A stretch of 50,486 bases of DNA, from the NCBI GenBank assembly GCA_002437305.1, contig DJOW01000079.1, forward strand, positions 1 to 50,486. The letters are read 5' to 3'. Position numbers and translations under genes: made by a program. Under the pieces are notes generated by a model. It was not told the DNA's origin and did not search any database. It saw only the letters and a list, made by a program, of their open reading frames with translations. Shown here in pieces: positions 15,579 to 23,902 of the stretch. The DNA is from Bacteroidales bacterium UBA6428 (GTDB lineage: Bacteria; Bacteroidota; Bacteroidia; Bacteroidales; UBA932). Within the stretch, counting starts at the first letter, position 1. Each line of letters opens with the position of its first letter.

Positions 15579-15586
15579 TAATTTTG
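15579..15586 (+). promoter_or_regulatory. -7 box of the phosphoesterase operon
   Basis: TAATTTTG, 10 bp before ATG 15596, matches TAnnTTTG. It rules out the open frame upstream as the real start and implies a very short leader. It is 35 bp from the divergent -7 box. Confidence 0.5.
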
Positions 15587-15595
15587 CAGACAGCA

Positions 15596-16630
15596 ATGAA
15601 AGACACAGCATTTTTTGACAGATTGACGGGCGACGCCTCCCGTGCGTCCATTGTCGTGCACACCCACCCGGACGGTGACGCGGTAGGCAGCGGGACAGCG
15701 ATGGCACGCTACCTTGCCGACATCAAAGGCAAGGACACGGCTCTGGTCTTGCCCGACGGCATCCCGGATTCCATCTCATTCATGACACGATGGGCTGATC
15801 CAGTCAGGGTGATCGTGTTCGACAAGGAGACAGACAAGGCCAAGGGGAGGATCGAGTCCAGCGACCTGATCATCTGCCTTGACTGCAATTCTTTCTCAAG
15901 GACAGCCGGGATGGAAAGCTTGCTTAGAGAGTCCAAAGCCCGCAAAATATTGATTGATCATCACTTGAACCCTGAGACAGAATCTTTCGACCTGACTTTC
16001 TCAAAAACAGGAATCTCCTCCGCAAGCGAATTGTTGTTCTGGATCCTGATGGAAACTCCTCAGATCCACGGCGATGCATCTTCATTGCCGGAAGGATGCG
16101 CGTCCGCCCTGCTTGCCGGGATGACTACGGACACCAACAATTTCGCCAACTCAGTCTTTCCGAGCACGTTGGAAATGGCCTCGAGGCTCATGGCCGCCGG
16201 CGTGGACCGGGACGGCATTCTCTCTGAGCTGTACAACAAATTCAGGGAGAACCGCCTCAGGCTTTTGGGTTACCTTATAAGCGAAAAGCTCACCATAACC
16301 CCCGAGGGGGCGGCCGTCATCATCCTGGACAAAGAGACGCAGGACATGTTCGACTTCCGCAGAGGTGAAAGCGAAGGATTCGTGAACTTACCGTTGTCCG
16401 TAGCGAAGGTGAGGATGAGTGTTTTCCTGACGCAGGAAGACAATCTTTTCAAGGTGTCCGTCCGCTCGAAAAAAGGCACATCGGCAAATGATTTCGCGGC
16501 CAGGTACCTCAACGGAGGCGGTCATGAACTGGCCGCCGGAGGGAAACTGGCCATAGGAAAAGATTTGGCCACAGCGGAAAGTGCCGGGGCATACATCTTG
16601 AAAGCAACGGGAAAGTTTTTGGGAATATGA
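15596..16630 (+). CDS. nrnA: DHH/DHHA1 phosphoesterase (oligoribonuclease / pAp phosphatase type)
   Basis: The 344-residue protein shows the DHH-family motifs H-T-H-P-D-G-D-A-V-G-S near 22-32, C-L-D-C-N near 98, L-I-D-H-H near 117-121 and the DHHA1 motif G-G-G-H-E-L-A-A-G-G near 305. These bind two metal ions and nucleotide. NrnA-type enzymes degrade short RNA oligonucleotides and dephosphorylate 3'-phosphoadenosine 5'-phosphate in the cytoplasm. ATG 15596 is chosen over a start 13 codons upstream because the promoter lies between them. The gene overlaps the next one by ATGA and heads a six-gene run. Confidence 0.9.
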   Translation: MKDTAFFDRLTGDASRASIVVHTHPDGDAVGSGTAMARYLADIKGKDTALVLPDGIPDSISFMTRWADPVRVIVFDKETDKAKGRIESSDLIICLDCNSFSRTAGMESLLRESKARKILIDHHLNPETESFDLTFSKTGISSASELLFWILMETPQIHGDASSLPEGCASALLAGMTTDTNNFANSVFPSTLEMASRLMAAGVDRDGILSELYNKFRENRLRLLGYLISEKLTITPEGAAVIILDKETQDMFDFRRGESEGFVNLPLSVAKVRMSVFLTQEDNLFKVSVRSKKGTSANDFAARYLNGGGHELAAGGKLAIGKDLATAESAGAYILKATGKFLGI

Positions 16631-17196
16631 CTGGGGACATGACAAAAAATCCACTCTGGCCCATCATTGCGATGATGGCAGGAACCGCCCTTGCCTGCTC
16701 GTGCGGAAAGAGCGGGACAGAAGACATCTACACGAGGCAGGACAGCAACATAGAATCCATCGTCAGCACTTTGGCACCGGAAGGCTCAGGGGCTGCCGTT
16801 GATTACTTTGACGGCGCGGTGAGGGTGACCGTCGCCCACGGTGAAGGCAGCCGGCTCGGAGACGGAGGCACCGTTTCGTTCTACTACGCCGGCTACATAA
16901 TCAACAGTCCAAGCATCACTGAAGGCAACCTGTTCGTCACGAACAACAAGGAATTCGCAAGAGCCTCAAATTGGAACGTGACAGACACGTCCCTCTTCAA
17001 GCTCAGCACGGTGGACCTTTCTGAAGACAAACTTGTCAAAGGACTGAGGAAAGGTCTGCCAGGGGTCAGAGGTGGAGACGAGTGCTACATTCTGTTCAAC
17101 GGGAAGTATGGCTTCGGCAAGCACACGACCGGCAAAGTGCCCGGGAACTCGGCATTGGCCTATCATTTGTGGATAACCGATGTCGCCGACAATTGA
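16627..17196 (+). CDS. FKBP-type peptidyl-prolyl isomerase-like lipoprotein (single domain)
   Basis: The 189-residue protein has a lipoprotein signal with Cys24 or Cys26 as the likely lipidation site. One FKBP-like domain covers about residues 75-187. Recognisable elements are G-G-T-V-S-F-Y-Y-A-G-Y near 77-87, V-K-G-L-R-K-G-L-P-G-V-R-G-G-D near 137-151 and Y-G-F-G near 160. Such lipoproteins assist folding of periplasmic or outer-membrane proteins, as GldI does in gliding Bacteroidetes. Some canonical active-site aromatics are not obvious, so activity is uncertain. The start overlaps the nrnA stop by 4 bp; a second ATG at 16639 would also give a good signal peptide. Confidence 0.8.
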   Translation: MTGDMTKNPLWPIIAMMAGTALACSCGKSGTEDIYTRQDSNIESIVSTLAPEGSGAAVDYFDGAVRVTVAHGEGSRLGDGGTVSFYYAGYIINSPSITEGNLFVTNNKEFARASNWNVTDTSLFKLSTVDLSEDKLVKGLRKGLPGVRGGDECYILFNGKYGFGKHTTGKVPGNSALAYHLWITDVADN

Positions 17197-17229
17197 AAGG
17201 ACGGCAATTAAAAAGAAAAAACAGACAGT

Positions 17230-18273
17230 ATGAGAATATTCGGGAACAAGATCGTTTCGCTCGCCATGGCCGCGGCCACGGTGGCCTCGCTTGCCGGGGC
17301 ATGCGCAAAAGAGAACACAGAGTCCATCAACGCGGACAACAAGATCTACTTCGATGCCTGGATGAGCACCCGGCATCCCGGCATTCAGCCTACGGGCCTC
17401 GGGGTGTACATAATCGATGATCAGGCAGGCACCGGAGAGGCCGTGACAGAAGATGATTACTATCTTTTTGTCAGGTACACCAAGACGGACCTCGACGGCA
17501 CCATCGGAAGTACTACGGAGGAGAAAGTCGCCCAGCAGATCGGCACCTACACCAAAGGCGACTACTATGGACCGACTGTGGTTCTGAACAGCGGGCTCGC
17601 CACGCAGGTCGGAGTACTTGAGATGATAAAAGGGATGAAGGTCGGAGGCACCAGGACCGCGGTGGTTCCAGGCTGGCTGAACGTCACCATAAAAGGGACA
17701 GAAGGCTACGAGACAGGAGAGGACTACCTGGAAAACGAGACAGGAAGCAACGCGATCTACACTATTACGCTTACCGACAAAACCACTGACATCCACAAAT
17801 GGGAGGTGGATTCTCTGGAAAGGTACACGGCACGGGTGATGGACAATGTCGACTCGACATTCTACGGCTACTACTACCAACAGCTTAAGGCACCTTCCGA
17901 CACCACCACATTCCCGCGCGACACAACCTTTTACATAAATTACACAGGCAGGCTCTTGAACGGCCAGGTCTTCGACACCACAATCGAGGACACCGCGAAG
18001 GTTCATGGGATTTACTCATCCTCTAAAACCTACGAGCCACAAATGGTCAAGCTGAGCGAGACCTACACAGACATCACGCTGGGAGGGTCAGGAAGCTCCG
18101 ATGGAAGCACCACCATCAACGGATTCGCCTACTGCCTGTCCAAAATGAAAGCCTTCGAGAAGGGGGCATGCGCGTTCTACTCCTACCTTGGGTACGGCTA
18201 CAGCGGCAATGGAAACGCTATCCCGGCATACGCGCCTCTCACGTTTGAGATAGAGGTGGTAGACAAACCTTAG
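17230..18273 (+). CDS. FKBP-type peptidyl-prolyl isomerase lipoprotein (two domains)
   Basis: The 347-residue protein has a lipobox at L-A-G-A-C (Cys25) and two FKBP-like domains. The first (about 60-180) contains V-G-V-L-E-M-I-K-G-M-K-V-G-G. The second (about 215-346) contains F-Y-I-N-Y-T-G-R-L-L-N-G-Q-V-F-D-T and L-G-Y-G-Y-S-G-N-G-N-A-I-P-A-Y-A-P-L-T-F, close to the canonical FKBP core and C-terminal strand. It should be a periplasm-facing foldase or chaperone. It follows the single-domain FKBP by 33 bp; the pair probably arose by duplication and acts on the same clients. Confidence 0.87.
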   Translation: MRIFGNKIVSLAMAAATVASLAGACAKENTESINADNKIYFDAWMSTRHPGIQPTGLGVYIIDDQAGTGEAVTEDDYYLFVRYTKTDLDGTIGSTTEEKVAQQIGTYTKGDYYGPTVVLNSGLATQVGVLEMIKGMKVGGTRTAVVPGWLNVTIKGTEGYETGEDYLENETGSNAIYTITLTDKTTDIHKWEVDSLERYTARVMDNVDSTFYGYYYQQLKAPSDTTTFPRDTTFYINYTGRLLNGQVFDTTIEDTAKVHGIYSSSKTYEPQMVKLSETYTDITLGGSGSSDGSTTINGFAYCLSKMKAFEKGACAFYSYLGYGYSGNGNAIPAYAPLTFEIEVVDKP

Positions 18274-18293
18274 AACAAATCAGCAGCAGGATT

Positions 18294-19691
18294 ATGCCAC
18301 AAACACAGACGGTTCCCACTGAGCTGGGAAGTGAAAGCATCGGCAAGTTGCTCAAGAGGTACGCAGTCCCTGGAATCATCGCCATGACTGCGTCTTCACT
18401 CTATAATATGGTGGACAGCATCTACATCGGGCATATTCCCGAAACAGGGTCGCTGGCCATCTCCGGGCTCGCCGTGACCTTTCCCCTGATGAATCTAAGC
18501 ACAGCGCTAGGCACCCTCGTCGGTGTCGGAGCAGCTACGATGATCTCAGTGCTTCTTGGCCAGAGAAACTACAAGATAGCAAACAAGGTTCTGGCCAATG
18601 AGGTGACGCTGAACTGCATCATCGGTCTCCTCTTCACTTTGGTCTGCCTGGCATTCCTGGATCCGATCCTTTACTTTTTCGGCGCCAGCGGGAACACCCT
18701 GAAGTACGCCAGGGACTACATGGAGATCATACTTTACGGCAACGTCTTCACCCATCTATACTTCGGGCTTAACAACATCATAAGGTCCTCGGGCAATCCG
18801 AGGATGGCCATGGGGCTGACCCTGTTCACGGTCATCCTCAACAGCATTCTGGACCCGATATTCATCTTCACGCTCGACATGGGTGTCCGTGGGGCGGCGC
18901 TGGCCACTGTCATCTGCCAGGTGATCTCGCTTGCGTATTCGATTTACTATTTCACCAGAAAGGGCAACACTCTTCGGCTGCCACGGAGATTCTTCGAACT
19001 TGACTGGAGGATAGCAAAGGACTCGCTCGCCATCGGGATGGGGCCTTTTCTTATGAACTCCGCATCATGCATCGTGACCATGTTCATCAATCAGCAGCTG
19101 CTGAAATATGGCGGAGACCTCGCGATCGGAGCGTTCGGAATCATCAACAGGATCAACTTCCTGTTCATCATGATCGTGATGGGATTCAACCAGGGGATGC
19201 AGCCTATAGCCGGGTACAATTTCGGCGCGAGGAAATACTCCAGGGTGCGGGAAGTCTTTCTGCGGACTTCGATGTGGGCCACGATCGTCACTGGACTATG
19301 GTTCGTAACGTCAGAGTTTTTCCCGGGGATCCTTGTGGGGATATTCACAAACGACCCAAGCCTTAAAGTGGTTGCCGAGAAGGGAATCAGGGTCATGAAT
19401 CCGATGGTCCTTCTGGTCGGCTGGCAGATGGTCTCGACAAACTTGTTCCAGAGCCTGGGAATGGTGAAAAAATCCATTTTCCTGTCCTTGAGCCGCCAGC
19501 TGCTCTATTTGGTGCCTCTTCTGTACACACTTCCGGTCTTCTGGGACATCCACGGGGTGTTCGCGGCTTTTCCTGTGTCTGACGCCCTGGCCTGCATCAC
19601 GACCCTTATCCTGATCCGTGGCCTTATGCGTAAATTCAGCAGGCTGAAGGACGGGGATGAGCCGACAATTCTTGGAAGCACGATCTCATAG
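18294..19691 (+). CDS. MATE family efflux transporter
   Basis: The 465-residue integral membrane protein has about twelve hydrophobic segments in two halves. The N-terminus reads Y-A-V-P-G-I-I-A-M-T-A-S-S-L-Y-N-M-V-D-S-I-Y-I-G, which is the MATE opening signature split over residues 24-48. G-A-F-G-I-I-N-R-I and G-F-N-Q-G-M-Q-P-I-A-G-Y-N-F-G-A near 280-315 mark the second half. MATE proteins export cationic drugs or metabolites in exchange for H+ or Na+ across the inner membrane. It follows the FKBP gene by 20 bp. The substrate is unknown. Confidence 0.93.
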   Translation: MPQTQTVPTELGSESIGKLLKRYAVPGIIAMTASSLYNMVDSIYIGHIPETGSLAISGLAVTFPLMNLSTALGTLVGVGAATMISVLLGQRNYKIANKVLANEVTLNCIIGLLFTLVCLAFLDPILYFFGASGNTLKYARDYMEIILYGNVFTHLYFGLNNIIRSSGNPRMAMGLTLFTVILNSILDPIFIFTLDMGVRGAALATVICQVISLAYSIYYFTRKGNTLRLPRRFFELDWRIAKDSLAIGMGPFLMNSASCIVTMFINQQLLKYGGDLAIGAFGIINRINFLFIMIVMGFNQGMQPIAGYNFGARKYSRVREVFLRTSMWATIVTGLWFVTSEFFPGILVGIFTNDPSLKVVAEKGIRVMNPMVLLVGWQMVSTNLFQSLGMVKKSIFLSLSRQLLYLVPLLYTLPVFWDIHGVFAAFPVSDALACITTLILIRGLMRKFSRLKDGDEPTILGSTIS

Positions 19692-19709
19692 CAAAAAAAT
19701 GTCAGGAAT

Positions 19710-20324
19710 ATGAATGTTCAGAACAGAATAATAATCAATGTCGGACGCCAGTTCGGCAGCGGAGGGAAGCTCATAGCCTTAAGGCTCAGCGGGATTCTCG
19801 GCATACCGGTCTATGACAACGAACTGATCTCCAAGGCCGCGGACGAAAGCGGTTTCAGCAGGGAACTGTTTGAACGCAGCGATGAGAGGAGGAGCATATT
19901 CAACATTTCATCGTTCTTCGGAAACGGAAGGTTCGGCGGTGCTGACAACTATGTGGGTGACAACGAACTTTTCAAGATACAAAGTCTAGTCATCAAGAAC
20001 ATCGCGTCTAAAGGATCCGCGATCTTTGTCGGAAGATGCTCAAACTACATTCTCCGCGAGCTCAGCTGTCTTGACGTGTTCATCACCGCTCCACTGGAAG
20101 ATCGCATGAAAAGGGTCGCGAAAAGGCTGGAAATCAGTTTGGACGAGGCCCGGACACAGATCCAGAAGCAGGACAGGACAAGAGAAGCCTACTACAATTT
20201 CTTTACATTCGGCAACTGGGGCATGTCAACCGACTACGACCTCTGCGTCGATTCTTCCATCCTGGGAATAGACGGCACGGCTGACCTCATCATTGACTTC
20301 GGGAGAAAAGCCGGATTGATTTAA
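19710..20324 (+). CDS. Cytidylate kinase-like family protein
   Basis: The 204-residue protein matches the cytidylate-kinase-like family PF13189. It has a glycine-rich loop V-G-R-Q-F-G-S-G-G near 11-19, a nucleotide-binding segment I-F-V-G-R-C-S-N-Y near 105, and a lid-like region with R-M-K-R-V-A-K-R and Q-D-R-T-R-E-A-Y-Y near 130-160. These proteins are distinct from the essential Cmk and their substrate has not been settled; nucleoside monophosphate phosphorylation is inferred from the fold. The gene lies 18 bp after the MATE gene and 4 bp before the serine hydrolase. Confidence 0.85.
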   Translation: MNVQNRIIINVGRQFGSGGKLIALRLSGILGIPVYDNELISKAADESGFSRELFERSDERRSIFNISSFFGNGRFGGADNYVGDNELFKIQSLVIKNIASKGSAIFVGRCSNYILRELSCLDVFITAPLEDRMKRVAKRLEISLDEARTQIQKQDRTREAYYNFFTFGNWGMSTDYDLCVDSSILGIDGTADLIIDFGRKAGLI

Positions 20325-20328
20325 GAAT

Positions 20329-21669
20329 ATGATGGATTCCAAAACCAGGAGAGTCATCGCGGCAGCGGCCTGTGTCATTGTGACAGCGGCTCTAGTGCTT
20401 GCAGGAAAGTCAACTTTCGGCAAAAGGACCAATGCAGAGGCCGAAGCGGCGCGTCCCGTGCCCGTGAACCTCAATCAGACCTTGACCAACGAGATGTCCG
20501 ACACTTCCTCACTGGAGGGATTTGACAGACAGGTCAAGGATTATCTCAAATTCTGGGGAATCCACGGGGCGTCGCTTTCGGTCATGAGGAACGACTCGCT
20601 TCTTTTCGCCAAGGGCTATGGCGAAGCCGACACAAACAAAGAGATGCAGCCAGGCAACATCCTCAGGATGGCATCAGTCTCCAAGCTTGTGACTGCGGTC
20701 GGGATCATGGTGCTGCAAGACAACGGCAGGCTGAGCATAAAGGATCATGTGTTCGGGCCAAAGGGGATTCTGAACGACTCGGTCTACAACACTGCGATAA
20801 AAGACACGCTCTACTACAAGATAACCGTTGAAGATCTGCTCAGACACAAGGGGGGCTTTTCAAGAAGGGGCGGAGACCCCATGTTCTCCACACGGTGGAT
20901 AATGATGCAGAACGGCTGGACAAAGGCACCGTCTCAGGAACAGCTCATGGAGTTGCAACTGAAAAGAAGGCTGAAGTTTGTTCCTGGCTCAGGGCAGGAA
21001 TATTCCAATTTCGGCTACCTCGCGCTATCGATGGTGATCGAGAAGGTAAGCGGCACGGACTACGGGACTTTCATTCAGGAGAACGTCCTGCATCCCGCCG
21101 GATGCCTTGACTTTCAAATAGCAGGGAATTACTACGAGAGCAAGCGTCCCAATGAGACCCGCTACTACGTCCAGCACGACGACGAGCCGGCCGATGAGTT
21201 CAACAACAGTGGAAGGAAAGTAACCAGATGTTACGGAGGAAACGATGTGACAGGACTTTCCGGAGCAGGAGCCTGGGCGGCATCCACACCTGAGCTGGCT
21301 TTGCTTGTCGCATCGATCGACGGCAGGCCTGAAGTTCCAGACATCATCAGCAGAGAGAGTGTGGACCTGATGACTGAATATTTTGACGAGAACACCTACG
21401 CTCTTGGCTGGAACGACACCAAGGATGGCTATTGGACACGAACCGGCACTTTCGCCGGGACAAGCGCCCTTATAAAATACTTCCCCGACGGGGAATGCTG
21501 GATCTTCATCTCAAACACAAGCACTTACAAGGGACCTGGTCTGGCTCGCCACACGTCAAGCCTGTTCGATAAGCTCAAAACGAAATATTCCTCGAAGTTT
21601 CCTTCGAGGAACATGTTCTATCCCGCCCATCAGGACACTTCTGACGATAAGGAATGGTTTGATTATTAA
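20329..21669 (+). CDS. Serine hydrolase of the beta-lactamase (class C)/PBP4 family
   Basis: The 446-residue protein has an N-terminal signal anchor (about residues 8-27), then a beta-lactamase-fold domain. The catalytic S-V-S-K is at 116-119, Y-S-N at about 225-227 and a third motif T-G-T-F-A-G in the C-terminal part in place of K-T-G. Members include D,D-peptidases, esterases and beta-lactamases; sequence reading cannot choose among them, and the third motif is atypical for a true beta-lactamase. It is the last gene of the six-gene run and ends 4 bp from the convergent phosphotransacylase gene, leaving no room for a separate terminator. Confidence 0.85.
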   Translation: MMDSKTRRVIAAAACVIVTAALVLAGKSTFGKRTNAEAEAARPVPVNLNQTLTNEMSDTSSLEGFDRQVKDYLKFWGIHGASLSVMRNDSLLFAKGYGEADTNKEMQPGNILRMASVSKLVTAVGIMVLQDNGRLSIKDHVFGPKGILNDSVYNTAIKDTLYYKITVEDLLRHKGGFSRRGGDPMFSTRWIMMQNGWTKAPSQEQLMELQLKRRLKFVPGSGQEYSNFGYLALSMVIEKVSGTDYGTFIQENVLHPAGCLDFQIAGNYYESKRPNETRYYVQHDDEPADEFNNSGRKVTRCYGGNDVTGLSGAGAWAASTPELALLVASIDGRPEVPDIISRESVDLMTEYFDENTYALGWNDTKDGYWTRTGTFAGTSALIKYFPDGECWIFISNTSTYKGPGLARHTSSLFDKLKTKYSSKFPSRNMFYPAHQDTSDDKEWFDY

Positions 21670-21673
21670 TTCT

Positions 21674-22585
21674 TTACTTGTTAACAAACATCACTGCCTC
21701 CGCTATGGAGTTCAGTTTTGTGTCAACGCTGTCAGCACGGCTCGCCAGCACACAAGGAACGGTGGTCCCCACAAGCATGCCCGCCTGTTTTACCCCAACG
21801 GCCAACTTCGAGTTGGTCTTCCAGAACACATTGGCAGACTCGATGTTAGGGAACTCAAGGCAATCAGCATCACCTGCAACCGGACTGACAAGCTTCTTGA
21901 TCTGGACCGACTCCTGGTCAATGGCCACATCCAATGCCAAAGGACCGTCCGCAATGCAGCCTTTGATCTGTCCACGGTCCGCCATCTTGGCGAGAGCCGC
22001 GGCTTCCATACAGGCCGGCATTGAATCAAGAACCTGCTCAGAGGCGGCTATGAACGCGAGCTTAGGCTTAGCGATTCCGAAAGACTTGGCCACTCCAACA
22101 AGGTAACCGGCTATCTTCATCTTCTGGCGGAAGTCAGGAAGAGGAATCACGGCCATGTCTGACAAAAAGAGAAGCTTGTGATAGTTAGGGGTCTCGATGA
22201 CTCCGACATGGCTCAACACTCCCTTAGGAGGCAGAAGTCCGGTCTCCTTGTTCAGGATGGCACGAAGAAACTTGTCCGTTGAGCAAAGGCCTTTCATCAA
22301 GACATCACCTTCCCCGTCATGAACCAGTTGAACGGCCCTGGAGACGGCCTTGAGCTCGACAGGCTCATTGATGATCTCGAAAAGGTCAATGTCGATGTTG
22401 TTCTTCTGGCAGGTCTCCTTGATGAGTTCCTTGTCACCGACAAGCGTAACCTTGACGAAGCCCATCTCCGAAGCCTTGGCGCAAGCCTCTATCGTGTGCT
22501 CATCGACTGCCCAGGCAGCCACCATTCTTTTGCAAACGCCTTTCTCTTTGAGTTCAGCGAATACGTCAGCGAATTTTGTGATCAT
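21674..22585 (-). CDS. Phosphate acetyl/butyryltransferase family protein
   Basis: The 303-residue protein belongs to the PTA/PTB family (PF01515). Its length and N-terminus (M-I-T-K-F-A-D-V-F-A-E-L-K) match short phosphate butyryltransferase-like enzymes rather than the roughly 330-residue Pta core. Conserved-looking segments are V-L-M-K-G-L-C-S-T-D-K near 99 and A-L-D-V-A-I-D near 205. Such enzymes interconvert an acyl-CoA and acyl phosphate. Acetate kinase lies 22 bp upstream in the same transcript, so acetyl phosphate is the expected product; butyryl or branched-chain substrates are possible. ATG 22585 is chosen because longer frames run into ackA. Confidence 0.87.
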   Translation of the reverse strand: MITKFADVFAELKEKGVCKRMVAAWAVDEHTIEACAKASEMGFVKVTLVGDKELIKETCQKNNIDIDLFEIINEPVELKAVSRAVQLVHDGEGDVLMKGLCSTDKFLRAILNKETGLLPPKGVLSHVGVIETPNYHKLLFLSDMAVIPLPDFRQKMKIAGYLVGVAKSFGIAKPKLAFIAASEQVLDSMPACMEAAALAKMADRGQIKGCIADGPLALDVAIDQESVQIKKLVSPVAGDADCLEFPNIESANVFWKTNSKLAVGVKQAGMLVGTTVPCVLASRADSVDTKLNSIAEAVMFVNK

Positions 22586-22607
22586 GATATCTCTGATTTT
22601 AAATCGA

Positions 22608-23822
22608 TTATTCATCCATGTTCTGAACCAGGTGCATTGTGTCGCGCGCGATGACAAGCTCCTCATCGGTTGTCACGAGAGCGACCTTTACCTTTGAATC
22701 CGGGAGAGAGATCACCGTGTCAACTCCCCAAGCGGTGTTCGCCTCGTAGTCGAAGGTCAAGCCAAGGTAAGAGAAACTCTCGCAGACCCTGCGGCGCAGA
22801 CGGCTGTTATGCTCCCCGATTCCTCCGGTAAAGAAGATCGCGTCAACTCCGTTCATCTCCGCGGTGTAGGCACCGATGTACTTAATCATTTGGAATGTAA
22901 GCATTTTAAGGACAAGCTTGGCCTTATGGTCGCCGCTGTTCGCAAGATCATTCAGCTCACGTGCATCGGAGGTCTTCTGAGAAACGCCAAGGAACCCGCT
23001 CTTCTTGTTGACAATGTCGTACATCTGATCCGGGGTCAGGTTCTCTTTCTTCATCAGATAAAGGATCGCGTTGGCATCGACATCGCCGCAGCGGGTCCCC
23101 ATCACCAATCCCTCAAGCGGGGTCAATCCCATCGAGGTGTCGATTGACTTGCCGTTGACGATGGCCGTGATGGAACTTCCGTTACCTATATGGCAGGTTA
23201 TGATCCTGGAGTTGTTGATGTCCAGCCCCACCATTCCGGCTCCTTTCTTGGCCACAAACTGGTGGCTCGTCCCATGGGCTCCATAACGGCGGATGTGATA
23301 CTTGTCATAGTACTCATAAGGAAGTCCGTACATGTAGGCGTAGGAAGGCATGGTCTGATGGAACGCCGTGTCGAATGTCACGACCTGAGGGACAGAAGGC
23401 AGCACAGCCTGGCAAGCCCGGATTCCAAGCAGATGGGCAGGATTGTGGAGCGGCGCGAAATCGCAGCAATACTCGATCTTCTTGATCACATCCTCATCCA
23501 CGATGGCGCTTCCTGGGAAGAAATCAGCTCCCTGCACGATTCTGTGCCCGACAGCCTCGATGTCATTGAATGACTTAAGGACCCCATGATCCTTGTCAAT
23601 GAGAGCCTCAAGCACGATCTGCATTCCGACTGTGTGGTCGGGAACCGGAAGGTCCTTGACAACCTTCTCCTTGCCGGCGGGGCTGTGCTGCAGACGTCCG
23701 CATTCAAGGCCTATCTTCTCGACTATTCCCTTGGCCAAAAGTTCATAAACGTCATCGTTCTTCATGTCAAGCAGCTGGTACTTGATTGAAGAGCTTCCGC
23801 AATTGATAACAAGAATAATCAT
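22608..23822 (-). CDS. ackA: Acetate kinase
   Basis: The 404-residue protein matches AckA from end to end: N-C-G-S-S-S-I-K-Y at 7-15, H-R-I-V-Q-G-A near 93, F-D-T-A-F-H near 152, C-H-I-G-N-G-S-S near 212 and F-T-G-G-I-G-E-H near 334. It transfers phosphate between acetyl phosphate and ADP, giving ATP and acetate at the end of fermentation. Residue Gln replaces the more usual His in the H-R-V-V-H-G motif. It is followed after 22 bp by a phosphotransacylase, so the two form the acetate-producing branch. Promoter at 23852-23885. Confidence 0.95.
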   Translation of the reverse strand: MIILVINCGSSSIKYQLLDMKNDDVYELLAKGIVEKIGLECGRLQHSPAGKEKVVKDLPVPDHTVGMQIVLEALIDKDHGVLKSFNDIEAVGHRIVQGADFFPGSAIVDEDVIKKIEYCCDFAPLHNPAHLLGIRACQAVLPSVPQVVTFDTAFHQTMPSYAYMYGLPYEYYDKYHIRRYGAHGTSHQFVAKKGAGMVGLDINNSRIITCHIGNGSSITAIVNGKSIDTSMGLTPLEGLVMGTRCGDVDANAILYLMKKENLTPDQMYDIVNKKSGFLGVSQKTSDARELNDLANSGDHKAKLVLKMLTFQMIKYIGAYTAEMNGVDAIFFTGGIGEHNSRLRRRVCESFSYLGLTFDYEANTAWGVDTVISLPDSKVKVALVTTDEELVIARDTMHLVQNMDE

Positions 23823-23851
23823 TCCGTTTGAAATTTATTAGATTATGTGGA

Positions 23852-23885
23852 CAAAGGTACGAAATTATTCATTATTTTTGGCAAA
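23852..23885 (-). promoter_or_regulatory. Promoter of ackA and the phosphotransacylase
   Basis: The minus strand reads TTTG (23885-23882), a 22-bp spacer and TACCTTTG (23859-23852). The -7 box is a full match; the spacer is one base longer than usual. It overlaps a divergent -7 box for comEC. Confidence 0.55.
23873..23880 (+). promoter_or_regulatory. -7 box of the comEC-like gene
   Basis: TATTTTTG, a full match, 22 bp before ATG 23903. It lies inside the spacer of the divergent ackA promoter. No TTTG is found at the proper distance. Confidence 0.4.
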
Positions 23886-23902
23886 TAATAATGGGCTGCT
23901 GA

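Noticed and set aside
16966..18006. A 346-codon open frame on the minus strand opposite the FKBP genes
   Set aside because: It is a shadow of two recognisable FKBP lipoprotein genes, has no start context or family features, and is rich in Val, Cys and Gly as expected for antisense translation.
20329..21669. An antibiotic-resistance beta-lactamase
   Set aside because: The S-V-S-K and Y-S-N motifs are present but the third motif is T-G-T-F rather than K-T-G. The family mostly holds peptidases and esterases, so resistance is not supported.
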